Source of the DNA: Dryococelus australis
Lineage: Eukaryota; Arthropoda; Insecta; Phasmatodea; Phasmatidae
Assembly: GCA_029891345.1 (NCBI GenBank)
Contig: CM056994.1
Coordinates: 56,575,251-56,639,250 of the forward strand
DNA: 64,000 nt
Direction of reading: 5' to 3'
The position numbers and the translations under genes were made by a program. The notes beneath the pieces are model-generated. The model worked only from the letters and a program-made list of their open reading frames with translations. It was not told the origin of the DNA and searched no databases. Positions 45,382 to 55,649 of the stretch are shown here, in pieces (position 1 is the first letter of the stretch; each line of letters begins with the position of its first letter).

Positions 45382-47166
45382 ATGATGTTTTCATTTCACC
45401 TTAGAGAGACTTTGTCTAGGGAAACGGAAAATAATTCATTTTCCGATTCCTCTAACTCAGTGGAAGCTTCATTGCCTAATCTGACATACCAACTTTTTGC
45501 GATGGCATTTGCATGTGGGCTGACTGATGTGCAGATATGTAATGATCAAGTGGAGTCTGACGCTGATTTTGAAAGATTTTTCACAAGGTGCAGGGTTCCT
45601 TTGTTAGAATCAATAATGGCATCACCCTGGCCAATAACATTTAGTGTCATCATAGTGGTTAAATTCTTGAAATCCTTTTTGGCTGAGGAATGTGGTATGC
45701 AGATGTTTTACTTTTAGAGTAAATCACTTCTCGTCCTGCATTCAACTGATCCGGGTGAAATCTATGAAGACACTAGCATGTTCTGTATGCTTGTAGCATT
45801 TTGTTGGTTCGTTCGTACAATCTACCATTATAAAACTATTTTGAGTTTGTGGATCATGATCGTATCAACCAGTTAATAGGTCAATTGGTTGAATTTACAA
45901 TGTGGGTTGCAGGAATATACAGCGTGACTATTCCGATGAAGCCAAAAACCCCTGCTGATGAAGCTAGGTTGGCAACTCAGAAATGTTGTCATTTTTGTTA
46001 GAAGGAGCTCGACACAGATAATATTGTGGTCGACCATGGCCATCTGACTGGGAAAATCAAAGGGGCCGCACATAATAAATGCAATTTGAACTTCAGACTG
46101 CCCGAAAAACAAATTGTTGCTGTCTTTCATAACCTTCAAAACTATGATGCTCACTTTCTCATAAAGCCATTGCCTGAGTGTCACATAACAAAACCCGATG
46201 GAACTGTAGTAATCGAAAACCCAGGTGATTTTCAGGTGATTCGAATGACCCTTAAAAAGTACAATTGACTCAAATGGAAAGGTGCAACATTCCAAATTAC
46301 GTTTCATTGATTCTTTTCAGTTCATGAGCACCTCGCTGGAGACTTTGGCAAGTAATTTGAAAACTGTACAATTAAATATCGCTCGCTCAATATTTCCAGA
46401 CTACACCCAATTTGAATTGGCAAAAAGGAAGGAAGTATTTCCTTGTGACTTTGTTAAGTCCCAAGAAAGTCTGATGTGCACGTCACTCACACCAAGGGAC
46501 ACATTTTAAAATGTCATAAAAGGTGAAGGTGTTAGTGATGAGGATTAAGCTCATGCCCAAGCCGCATGGGATGTGTTCCGCTGCATAAACCTGCTGCAGT
46601 ATGCCATTCAGTATTTAAGTGTGGACACTTGTTTGCTGGCAGATGTGTTTGAAAATTTCAAGACCATATGTTTGGCTCATTATGGTCTTGACCCCGCCAT
46701 GTACATCACAACTCCATCTCTTGCATGGGATGCTTTATTGTCAATAACAGATGCATGGCTAGAGCTGTTGACACATCCTGATATGTACCTTTTTGTTGAA
46801 CGTGGGGTTAGGGGTGGCATTACCCAGGTTTCCAGAAGGTGTACGGAAGTCAATAACATTTTCATGGCTGAAGCATATGAACACAGTGTGGCATCGAAAT
46901 ATATCTGCTATTTAGATGTAAATGGACTGTATAGCCATACTATGAAGAGCAACCTTCCTATTGGCAATTTAGAGTGGGTGGAGGCTGAAGTGTTTTCATC
47001 GTGGGATTTTGCAAACACAGTGAATAATAAAGACAAATGCTTTTTCACAGAAGTGGATTTGTCATTTCAAGACGAATGCCACAATGAGCTATCCGATCTG
47101 CCTTTAGCTCCAGTAAATGGCATACCTCCTAAACAGCTCGCATATGTTTGGATAAATATTTTTTAA
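45382..47166 (+). pseudogene. Family-B DNA polymerase pseudogene, copy 2 (truncated)
   Basis: Plus-strand relative of the minus-strand polymerase at 19.3-22.8 kb. The N-terminal acidic region is open from 45382 to 45717 (FSDSSNSVEASLPNLTYQLF). The central ~1 kb corresponding to the Cys/His region is largely deleted around 45720-45850. From 45860 it resumes with VAGIYSVTIPMKPKTPADEA, the endonuclease VII-like block (DHGHLTGKI, AAHNKCNLNF), exonuclease motif NLQNYDAHFL, then SVDTCLLADVFENF, YGLDPAMYITTPSLAWDALL and polymerase motif A DVNGLYSHTM (46912-46941). The ORF 46573-47166 is intact for 197 codons, but motifs B and C are gone; the frame ends in unrelated AT-rich DNA. It would have been the replicase of the surrounding element. 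Not functional. Confidence 0.92.
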
Positions 47167-47169
47167 GTG

Positions 47170-47830
47170 TTTTCATATGTAAACATAATATTTAGGAATG
47201 TTTTTGTAGATGATTGTGAAGTTATAAATATTTTTGATAGTTTGTGAAATGTTGCTGAAATGTTTATAAATATTGTTTTTAATCGTGTTTTTTTAATTAA
47301 ATGTTAATGTTAAAAGAGAATAATGTGACTTGTTTAGTAGTTAGATTTCCTTTTGTCACATTTTAAATAATTTTTTTAAGTTTGAGTAATTTGTGAGTGA
47401 GTTGCAATGTTTTTTACACTAATAAATTTGGAAATGGAAGTATGAAAATGAATGAATGAACTATGAAAATTTAAAAGGAAGAGGAAAATGAATGAACTCT
47501 GAAAAGTAATGTAATGAGGGAGAATCTCGAGAAAATCTTGTGCATGAACTCTGAAAAACACACAATGGTGAGACAAATTACACTAGTGGTAATGATGGGA
47601 CAACTCCAGGTAAACTGACTCTTGTCCCGCAGAGCAAGGCAAAGGAATGACGAGACTCACTAGCTGGCATCGACTTCATCTTACAACAGGTTATAGCAGG
47701 AATGAACAAGGTACGACAGGTTATTATATTCACTCGAAAAATTTCGAGTATCACTTTACAAAATTACTACGACTTTGAATTAACACATTGATGTCTGCTG
47801 TGAAGAGATATTATTCTTCAAATATGTGCT
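47170..47830. other. gene-free AT-rich interior segment
   Basis: Low-complexity DNA with repeated AATGAATGAACT words (47440-47560). Replaces the C-terminal part of the polymerase. Confidence 0.5.
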
Positions 47831-48049
47831 GAGATGCATGGTACACACACACACACTTATTTTTTTAATATTGAAATGAATTTTTTTCGACAACGCTTTA
47901 AAGAAACATTATACAATCTGCAAGACTGGTTCTCCACCTGCTCCTCCTCCCTCCTCTCAATCGCTCCTCACTCCTCTACCCTCTTCATGCCTTGCTCTTC
48001 CCTCCCTTCTCTCAATCGCCTCCACAATCAGCTCAACATAGTGTACCAC

Positions 48050-48235
48050 TAGCACCTCACACATCACCACACTAGCACCACACAGCACCACACCAGCACC
48101 ACACATAGAACCTCAGATAGCATCTCACAGCACCACACTAGCACCTAACATAGCATCTCAAATAGCACTTCAAATAGCACCTCACATAGCACCTCACATA
48201 GCACCTCAATTAGCACCTCACCTTGCTTCACAATT
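48050..48235 (+). repeat. TAGCACCTCACA minisatellite
   Basis: Roughly fifteen imperfect copies of a ~12-bp unit of the type TAGCACCTCACA, ending ~30 bp inside the right TIR. Confidence 0.9.
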
Positions 48236-48267
48236 GACTCCTCAACTTTTGGGGTAAGATAATTAAT

Positions 48268-49129
48268 TAATCAGTTTTGTAAGGCTTTAAGTGGAAGATC
48301 GTTCGTTGCGTGTTTAGAGCCGATGAGGGTGAAGTACATGTGAGTATGTGTGGGAGGGGATCTTTGTCAGGGGGGATCTGGAATGCTGGGGAGTTGTAGT
48401 TTTATATTAGCTGGGCATTTAGTTTAGTGACAAGTTAGCATTTGAAATATAAATTTTGTGTCCATTCAGTAATCACATTATTAAAGTATTTTGGTTAAGG
48501 AATATGTAATTGAAGTGGAGATCAGTTACTTTGCTAAGGAAAACAGTTTCATTGCACGATTAAAATCAGTTTAACAAATTTGTTTCAAGTCTATTGATTA
48601 ATGATTCGTACTTATTTCATTTGCTTCGCCGAAATAGTTAGTTCCTTTTATGCTATTCATGGAGTGATTAAAGTAATTCGTTCGGTAACCTATTTCAATG
48701 TCTCTTTTAATTAAAAAATATTTATTTCGCCGAAACATTTATTTAAATACTCAGTATGCCTCCAGACATTCGACATGGCCATGTAGTCCACTCTGCATGT
48801 CAGCCACAAACAATAAAAATAATAAATGCCCTTTATACCACCATTACACCCACATTAACTCCTATATAAACAATTACAACCCACTTCTCTGGTCAGTCGG
48901 CCCCAGGATCTCACAGAGTACACACCGGTAAAATTATAACATTCTTTGATATCAAAGAATACTTTAATATTTAAAAACTGTCGATATCAAAACATATCTA
49001 ATTAATTGATCAAACAATTAATTAATCTGATTTGCATATCATAATGTGGCACTTAGTCCACTCTTGCACCAAATGCGACTTAGGCCACTCTTGTGGTAAG
49101 TGAGCCAGAACATACAAGCTCCCTCTACT
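48268..49129 (-). repeat. Right TIR of the Polinton-like element
   Basis: Inverted partner of the left TIR, ending CTCTACT at 49123-49129. Confidence 0.85.
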
Positions 49130-49135
49130 GATATT
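49130..49135 (+). other. Right 6-bp target site duplication (GATATT)
   Basis: Exact match to 41008-41013. Confidence 0.8.
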
Positions 49136-49139
49136 GCCT

Positions 49140-49978
49140 GCAGCTCCTACCGGCCTTCGAGCTGCAAGATCAAAGTCGTATATATGTATAATGCATGCAT
49201 ATATTTCGGGAGCCTGTTTTAGAAATACGACGATTTATTAACGGCTTGGCAACAAAAATTGAAAAAGTAAAAAGACCAATTAAACGTCTAGTAACTCTGG
49301 TAACTGCGTAGTAACATTCAGCTATCCAGCGAATGTGATGCAAACACAACTGTCCCACTTACATCGATCCCGTGGCCGTGGATTAGTTTGATTTGCAAGC
49401 AGGATTAGTTTGATTTGCCAATTTATTTACATTGTGATAAAGCTTTGTGTACTGCAACTATACAAAATACACACACTTTACAGAATAAAATAGATAAAAT
49501 TGATGACGGATGAAATTTGCATGTTACATGGATAGTTCATCTTACTTTCCTATTACAAGAAAACCGCTAAGTATTCTTCAGAAACCACTCATAAATCTTA
49601 ACTGTGCCCGTGGCTGTTTCTCTGTATGTTGTAGTTATTCACAAACTCTGAACTTTATATTTATTCCAAAATAGGTATTGAAACAAGACCTTAAGTGTTC
49701 AGCTAAGTTCTAAAGTTTTGCCATCGGCATTGCCAAGATGGCGGGTTATCCAAAAATATTAGTTTAACCAATCAAATCGCTGAAGTTTGGAAATAATTTC
49801 CACGTCACTTGATTTATCTCTATCTACTCCTCTTTTTTTTTCTTCTGCATGTTAATACCAATATTTTGTCCATTCATTAAATAACTATTTAATAACTATT
49901 CATTGGAAGAAAAAATTTCAGGCACAAAAATACATTTAAAATTATTCAACTATATGTGCACACATACACACACACACA

Positions 49979-50013
<35 letters not shown>

Positions 50014-50890
50014 TCTCTCTCTCTCATAAACACAGACAAGCTATCATCACACACAAAATATCATAAATGCACACACACAGTGCTGGATACCTTTATAAAC
50101 GCATAGTCCAAACATTTTATGAGTATATGTGGTCGATTCATGGACAAATTGCAAGAAATAAAGTTTTTAAATGTAAAATTTTGTTTAGAAATTTTTGTAA
50201 TAGTGGCCGTTTTCGATTTGTTATATTTATATCAATTTATTTTTTTGGGACAGAAAGGATTTTTAATGGGTTTTGGTGAATTTTAGAGATGTCAAGGGAA
50301 ATTTTGGGTACTTAGATTTTGTCTTGGGATTTTTTGGCCGTGTTTTCCAAGGGCAGATTATGGGAAATCAACAATAAATTTAAATCATTTTTGGTTGATT
50401 TTAAATAAGTTGGTCTATTTTTCTGCGAATTTTGATATAAAAACTTTTCTTGCGAATTGACGATGAGTTTTTCACAACTTTCTTGGACTAGCGCGAAAGT
50501 TCTTTTCCACGCTCATCTCGTAACGTGACGTGATAAAATATGATCTCTTACAGTTATTCGCGTCCCATTTGAACTTCGGCATAAGTAAATTTAAAATCGT
50601 CGAATTCCATTACGTTCTTTTGACCGGCTTGTATTTGACCGGCACCCGGCGCACAAGCTGGATGTAAGAAGGCAAATGCCATTCACGCGAACTACGAGGC
50701 AGGAAATCTCACGATTACGACGATTATTTAATTTACTGTATGCGAAGGCAGTCTGTTCATGAATTTTTCATTTCGTAGATGTCGTAAAATATGACTGTCA
50801 CTTCGATGCCGCGGGCGAAAGCAGATAAGCGAAGCCTGTAGTTCTTTTTTTGCAGAGAAGTATTTGCCGAGTTTTCTCTTTACGTGCCAA
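49140..50890. other. gene-free stretch
   Basis: Intergenic DNA with one CA/CT microsatellite and no supported gene. Confidence 0.45.
49964..50025. repeat. (CA)n(CT)n microsatellite
   Basis: CA units followed by about 22 CT units with one CC interruption. Confidence 0.97.
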
Positions 50891-50894
50891 TGTT

Positions 50895-50907
50895 TATCTG
50901 TAGAGAG

Positions 50908-50977
<70 letters not shown>

Positions 50978-50990
50978 CTCTCTACAGATA
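50895..50990. repeat. 96-bp perfect palindrome around a (TA)n core
   Basis: TATCTGTAGAGAGCAA (50895-50910) is repeated as its exact reverse complement TTGCTCTCTACAGATA (50975-50990), with a TA microsatellite between. The whole segment can fold into one hairpin or cruciform. Confidence 0.95.
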
Positions 50991-51330
50991 TATATATATA
51001 TATATGCTACACCGAACTCGGTAAAGTGGAACGAAGTGGATGTAACGGCGTTGTTTTCTAAGAGTAAAAGTTTTAACTAGGTTGCAGGTAAGATGTCACA
51101 ATGTGGCATTGCTAGATCACTGCTCTTGAAAACAGAATGCGCTTTCGCTAGTTGCGGTAACATTGCAACAGTTTTGCTTGCACCGAAAGCGCAGCAGAAT
51201 TGAACGCATTGCAACCTTGATGAATAAATTTGTAAAAAAAAAAAAAAAAATTGCAATACCGACCAATTATTGTGTTTGCTACTAGGCGATTCCGCGTGTT
51301 CGAGATCGTTACGGTGATTTTTAATTTTCA

Positions 51331-51592
51331 GGGGTGCCGCGGTGGCTGAGCGGTTAGCCTGCTCACCTCCCACCAAGACGAACAGGGTTCAATCTCCGAC
51401 CGGATCACTCTGGATTTTCGCTTGTGGGAATCGTGCCGGACGATGCCGCTGGTTGGCGGGTTTCCTCGGGGATCTCCCGTTTCCCCCGCCCCTTCTTTCC
51501 GGCACTGCTCCATACTCACTTCGCCTCACCCTCATCAGTCCTCGAGACCACGATGTTAGGAGCCGCCCAAATCTCTTCGCTCACTCGTTTTC
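51331..51592 (+). mobile_element. tRNA-derived SINE, copy 3
   Basis: Plus-strand copy. Head GCCGCGGTGGCTGAGCGGTT (box A), box B-like GGTTCAATCTCC, body TGGCGGGTTTCCTCGGGGAT, tail CACCCTCATCAGTCCTCGAG and CTTCGCTCACTCG. It is preceded by an A-run near 51235 and the copy is nearly full length. Confidence 0.93.
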
Positions 51593-51877
51593 AAGTCCCT
51601 TGTTCGGACGCCTGTTAAGGCCATATTCCAGAATAATTATTTTTGTTTTACTATATGAAAGAGATTAATATGACGACCACGTAAATGCAAATATTTGTAG
51701 TAACATGAGTATAATTTTCAAAATATAGTAAGCCCTATCCAGAAGTCGAAAATTTTGAAATTAGGTAGCCCAAGTTTTTATGCTCCTAATTAACATTGCC
51801 AACTAAATCACATGTCATGTTATCTATATCATATACACAATATACTAACTAAGCATCAAGGATATTTAACTATTGAT

Positions 51878-51893
51878 ACTCGGGTACTGGCAT

Positions 51894-51960
<67 letters not shown>

Positions 51961-52103
51961 TGATGTTTTGCCAACACATTTTTATTCGTCCGACAGGAAA
52001 TAATATTAATGTTTATTCGTTTCTCTTCGGCAAATAAAAATGTGTTGTAAAAAAAAACATCAATACTTATTTTAAAAGAGATTCAGGATACAAGTACCCG
52101 AGT
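51878..52103. repeat. Imperfect ~226-bp hairpin element
   Basis: Outer arms ACTCGGGTACTGGCATCC (51878-51895) and GGATACAAGTACCCGAGT (52086-52103) pair with two mismatches. Inner arms ATTGATGTTTTGCC plus AACACATTTTTATT (51959-51986) pair with AATAAAAATGTGTTG plus AAACATCAAT (52034-52073). A (TA)n tract at 51895-51953 interrupts the left arm. Folds like a foldback element or MITE. Confidence 0.85.
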
Positions 52104-52155
52104 ACTCGTTGTTAAAATTATCCTTGAAACTTAATTAACATGTGTATATGATATA

Positions 52156-52676
52156 CTAGCGATCCGCCCCGGCCTCGCCCGGGTGCGATTTACAAATATT
52201 GAGTTGTTTAGGTTTACAGCAAGTAATACACTAAATGCTTCAGGTAACTAACGTAGGATTAATACTGTGTTCTTTAAAAAGTCTTCGTGAGTGAACCCCT
52301 ATTTTTAAAAAGACGAAAATGGTTACTGTGGGTCGTCCTTAAAAGATACACATATGTTGTTGCGGACTTTTTTTTTTGTAGAACATTTTGAGACCTACTC
52401 TTTTGTAGCAAATCAATTTGGTGTATCTCTTATGGTTTAGTCAGCGTAAGCCATGTAAGCGCCCGAAAAACAGCTTTTCCTGACTTGATTAGAAAACGTC
52501 GACATTTCTCTACTATCCTTACATTAAATATTAATGTATTATATACCTAAACCTTCCTCAGTAAATTCTCTAAATGATGGTGAAAACCGCATGAAAATCC
52601 ATCAAGTTGTTTAGAAGCCCTATCAGAACACACATACACACGCTGCCGGGCGACTTTATGTTATACTATGTATAGA
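52156..52676 (-). mobile_element. Helitron-like non-autonomous element
   Basis: Read on the minus strand it starts TCTATACATAGTATAAC (5' end at 52676) and ends CTAG at 52159-52156. Eight bases before CTAG there is a perfect hairpin CCCGGGCGAGGCCGGG (5-bp stem, 6-base loop). The flanking bases are A on the 5' side and T on the 3' side, with no target duplication. All four Helitron terminal criteria are met. Length 521 bp, no coding sequence. Internal text GGTTTTCACCATCATTT in plus-complement form resembles widely dispersed arthropod repeats. Confidence 0.85.
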
Positions 52677-52679
52677 TAT

Positions 52680-53570
52680 CCCATTATTATAAAAAAAAAT
52701 TAAAATGTTATTTTTGAGTGTCGCCGTCTCTGTAATACAACTCTTAGTAGAAAATGTAAGAAGTGCCTAGCAGAAAAGGAAGCGTTTATTTAACACTATA
52801 AAGATGCATTGTTTATATGAACTAATATATAACTTAAACTTATTGTGTTTAGAATTCAACTACTTAAAATACTTATCGCCATAACTGTTTAAAAAAATAA
52901 ATGAAAGAACATTTTAAATAAAGAATGAAGATTGAATGAATTATACAGTAAAACTACATATTAAACGATGTACTTTTACATTGATAAAAAACTTACGTAA
53001 TAAAGTCATAAATGGTTTGATGTCACTCCTCACTGCGTTTTTTTTTTTTTAGAGAGATATGTTGTTTTGCGTCGAGGCTATGTTTCGTAATTCAATAACT
53101 GAATATGTGTTTAGTTAAGTAAATTTACTATTTTGAATTTTTTTTCCCCCTTCTTTAAGAATATTACTTACTCTCTAAGCAGTTTGTGTTGCGGCGGTAA
53201 GGCGTGTCGTCTTAACACCGATATTTTCTAACAGCTTGGAACAGCAAAAAACACGCGTCCATGGCGTTCAAACGGAGATGGATGGCGCTACCTTGAAGTC
53301 GAAATACAACCTTGGAAAGTTGTTTTTTTTTTTTCTTTCTAACTTTCATTTATATATTTTTTGCAAGGTTGCCTCGGGTCGGGGAAACGGGGCGTTCGTA
53401 CCTCGCGCCAGGAGACAAGCTTTTAAAGCGAACGAGATTCGCATTTCGTTCGTCGTCGAAATTATAATTCCTTCAAATTATCGCCACCTGGGTTGTGCCA
53501 TCACTACAGCACATTCTACGGCGAAGAAACGCAACGTGTGTTTCTTTTTTCCCTCCAGGTGCCCTTTGAA
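52680..53570. other. gene-free stretch
   Basis: AT-rich at first, with GC content rising toward 53400. No supported gene. Confidence 0.4.
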
Positions 53571-53579
53571 CTGCGAACT

Positions 53580-54058
53580 CACTGGGTGATGTCATTTTTT
53601 TTTCCCCCTGTATCTCTCGATTCGCACACACGTGCTAGCAAGCGGAGTTGGGAACGACTGGTTGCCGCGAGCAGGTTGTAGTAAACGGGCGTGTACCGTG
53701 GGAGAGGGGGGCAGTGACGGCTGGAGTAAGGAGATAGCCTCATACGGCTGAACCTCCGGTGGGGTCGAGGGGGAAGTGGGCTGTAGGAGGGGGATAAACA
53801 AGTGTAGCCAAGGGGCTGCGCGCGCGGGAGACAAGACGGTCCCGCGACTTCGCGCCGCAGTCACGTGTTCGAGGACGTCTCAGGAACCGAGAGCGTCGGA
53901 TGCTGCATGCTCGTCGTCGTTCACGCACGCCGCATACGTGAGCGTCTTCCTCGCACGACTTCCCCCATCGTCGCTGACTCGGGCAGCAGGTAGAGGCGAG
54001 TCGATCGACGTTGAAGCTGGGCCGTGGTCTGTGCGTCGCGAGGGTGGGCCAGTCGACC
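53580..54058 (+). promoter_or_regulatory. GC/CpG-rich promoter and 5' UTR candidate
   Basis: The most CpG-dense stretch of the window, directly upstream of a candidate first exon. No clear TATA box, consistent with a broad promoter. It contains upstream ATGs (for example near 53899) that could be short uORFs. Overlapping ORFs on both strands here are GC by-products. Confidence 0.45.
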
Positions 54059-54224
54059 ATGTCGGACGCGCTACTCGCAGGAGGACGAGGGACCGGCGAT
54101 TCGCCGCAGATCGTGAAGGCTGCCGACCCGGCGGGACCGCACGCCCGCGTCAAGTACTCCAAAGTCGGCCAGAGCGACGGCGAAGGATGCTCCGCCGTTC
54201 GCGTCGAGGAGACCGGCCAAGATG
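54059..54224 (+). CDS. Candidate first coding exon of an unidentified host gene
   Basis: ATG at 54059-54061 in a good context (GTCGACCATGTCG), an open frame of 55 codons plus one base, then the splice donor ATG|GTGAGT at 54225. The peptide starts MSDALLAGGRGTGDSPQIVK and continues with HARVKYSKVGQSDGEG and VRVEETGQD; it is hydrophilic, with no signal peptide or membrane segment. Phase-1 intron. High GC3 and the CpG-rich upstream region match a constitutive host promoter and unlike the AT-rich mobile DNA around it. I found no second exon before the window end, so the first intron would exceed 9.7 kb, which is normal in large insect genomes. A short cytosolic N-terminus of a membrane protein is one possibility, but the family is unknown. 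Confidence 0.5.
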
Positions 54225-54252
54225 GTGAGTCGCCAGCGATTGTCTTCTTAGT

Positions 54253-54730
54253 TTAAGACTCCCGCCTACCTGACGCAACATGGCACAGGAGCGAGCGAAC
54301 GCTAAGGGCAACACTGGCACGCACATCCAGTACCGAATCGCCACTATGCGCGAAGCATTAAACTAGCGCGCAAGCTTTTCGTCGAACTATTTTTTCTATG
54401 GTACGTCAAGCGGTGGCTATATTATTTTATTGTTGGAAAGTCTAATACAAAGTTCAATGCAGGATTGTATCTGTGTTTCACGTAGATCCGGTCATCACAT
54501 TTTTACATACGGAAGTCTGGAAAAGGCTATTTTTTTAGCTATGTTGGAGGACTTGGATATAGTGGTTCTAATATGCGTAGTGTCATGAAAGCGACATTCC
54601 GCCATCGCCTGAAGTTTGTTTTCTTTTCGTAAATTAGCACATTGGGCGCACGTGGAATAGTTTCGTCCAAAAAACGGATTTTCCAACATACTGCAACATA
54701 TTTCTAGCGCCTAGTAGGCAGCCCCCATAA
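54253..54730 (-). mobile_element. TTAA-bounded MITE, family 1, copy A
   Basis: Begins TTAAGACTCCCGCCTACCTG at 54253 and ends with the diverged inverted partner ...CTAGTAGGCAGCCCCCATAA at 54730. Internal text AACGCTAAGGGCAACACTGG aligns with the reverse complement of copy B. It starts 28 bp after the exon-1 donor. Confidence 0.65.
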
Positions 54731-55213
54731 GACTGCCGCCTACCTGAGCTCTTCAGCTACGTTCAAGTGTGTTTGAAATACACGTTTTTCCACGAAACTA
54801 TCCAACGCGCGACCCATGTACTCTAATACGAAAATAACACACACTTCAGACGAGAGTTGTTGAGTGCTTTCAAAACTTCACGTACACTAGAAACACCATT
54901 TCGGAGTACTCCGACATAGACAACAACAGTTTTTTCAAAGCGTTGTAGCTCAAAATATACGCGTCAGATACGTTCAAATATACTTAAGGGCCATACATTT
55001 GAACCTTCCAGGAGACTTCTCACTAATAAAATTATAGAGTGGTCGCTGAGTCCAATATGTACACGCAGTGCGACGAGGACACCGCACGCCAATTCAGTGC
55101 CTTGCGCTCAGAGGTGATGGGGCACTTGATGAGAGTGGCAGTGTCGCCCTTATCGCTCCCGCGCTTCGCAGCCTCAGGCGCGGAGAAAAGCTCCAGCTAG
55201 GCGGGAACCTTAA
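54727..55213 (+). mobile_element. TTAA-bounded MITE, family 1, copy B
   Basis: Left end ATAAGACTGCCGCCTACCTG (54727), right end CCAGCTAGGCGGGAACCTTAA (reverse complement TTAAGGTTCCCGCCTAGCTG) at 55213. Shares internal words (CACTTCAGACGAGAG, AACTTC, GAAACA) with the copy at 60.5 kb. Confidence 0.75.
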
Positions 55214-55644
55214 TAGTGGGATGGACCCTTAGGGAGCGATACAAACGACACGAACACGCACGCCTAGTGCCTCATCGCACCTACGCGCAAGTCGTGCAGT
55301 GTTTCCGTCGTGACGCTGTACTACGCAAATTAGATCTGTAAGAGTGAGATTTTATCACACGAGATGAAAGCCCACAGATTAAACTATGCCCGTGTATCTG
55401 TACTTTTCTCTTGCTCCTTAACGAAACTGCATAGTCAATTTTAAAAAATGCGATATTTGACCATTTTCATAAAGAATACACTTAATAAGACAAAGTAAAA
55501 AAAAAATAGTGGCATATATAATTGTTTTTTATCTTTTCTGACAAAACGTCGTATTTGTAGAACTTTTATTTACCATGATACGCGTATTCGTGCAAACAAC
55601 TAGGCCTATTTCACAGAAAATGCGAGGGTCCATCCCACTCTTAA
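55210..55644 (+). mobile_element. TTAA-bounded MITE, family 2, copy A
   Basis: Left end TTAATAGTGGGATGGACCCT (55210), right end AGGGTCCATCCCACTCTTAA (55625-55644): TIRs match except one base. It shares its left TTAA with the preceding element. Internal text (TGTACTTTTCTCTTGC, GATATTTGACC) recurs inverted at 61.1-61.25 kb. Confidence 0.85.
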
Positions 55645-55649
55645 GCTTT

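Larger units (their letters stand above)
41014..49129 (+). mobile_element. Polinton/Maverick-like element with TIRs and 6-bp TSD
   Basis: An 8.1-kb element starting AGTAGAGAGGGCATGTATGT and ending, on the plus strand, ACATACAAGCTCCCTCTACT. The terminal ~0.9 kb at each side match as inverted repeats (41014-41942 and 48268-49129), including GTGGCCTAAGTCG, AGTGGACTAAGTGCC, GGTTGTAATTG, the TTTCGGCGAAATAAATATT word and CACCCTCATCGGCTCT. Both ends are flanked by GATATT. The interior carries a truncated family-B polymerase gene (45382-47166), unidentified ORF fragments and tandem repeats. Integrase, protease, ATPase and capsid genes are not recognisable, so it is a deleted, inactive copy. The combination of long TIRs, AG/CT termini, 6-bp duplication and PolB is the Polinton signature. 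Confidence 0.85.

Noticed and set aside
53592-54344. Overlapping 64-150 aa ORFs on both strands
   Set aside because: High GC depletes stop codons; only the frame starting at 54059 has a good start and a splice donor.
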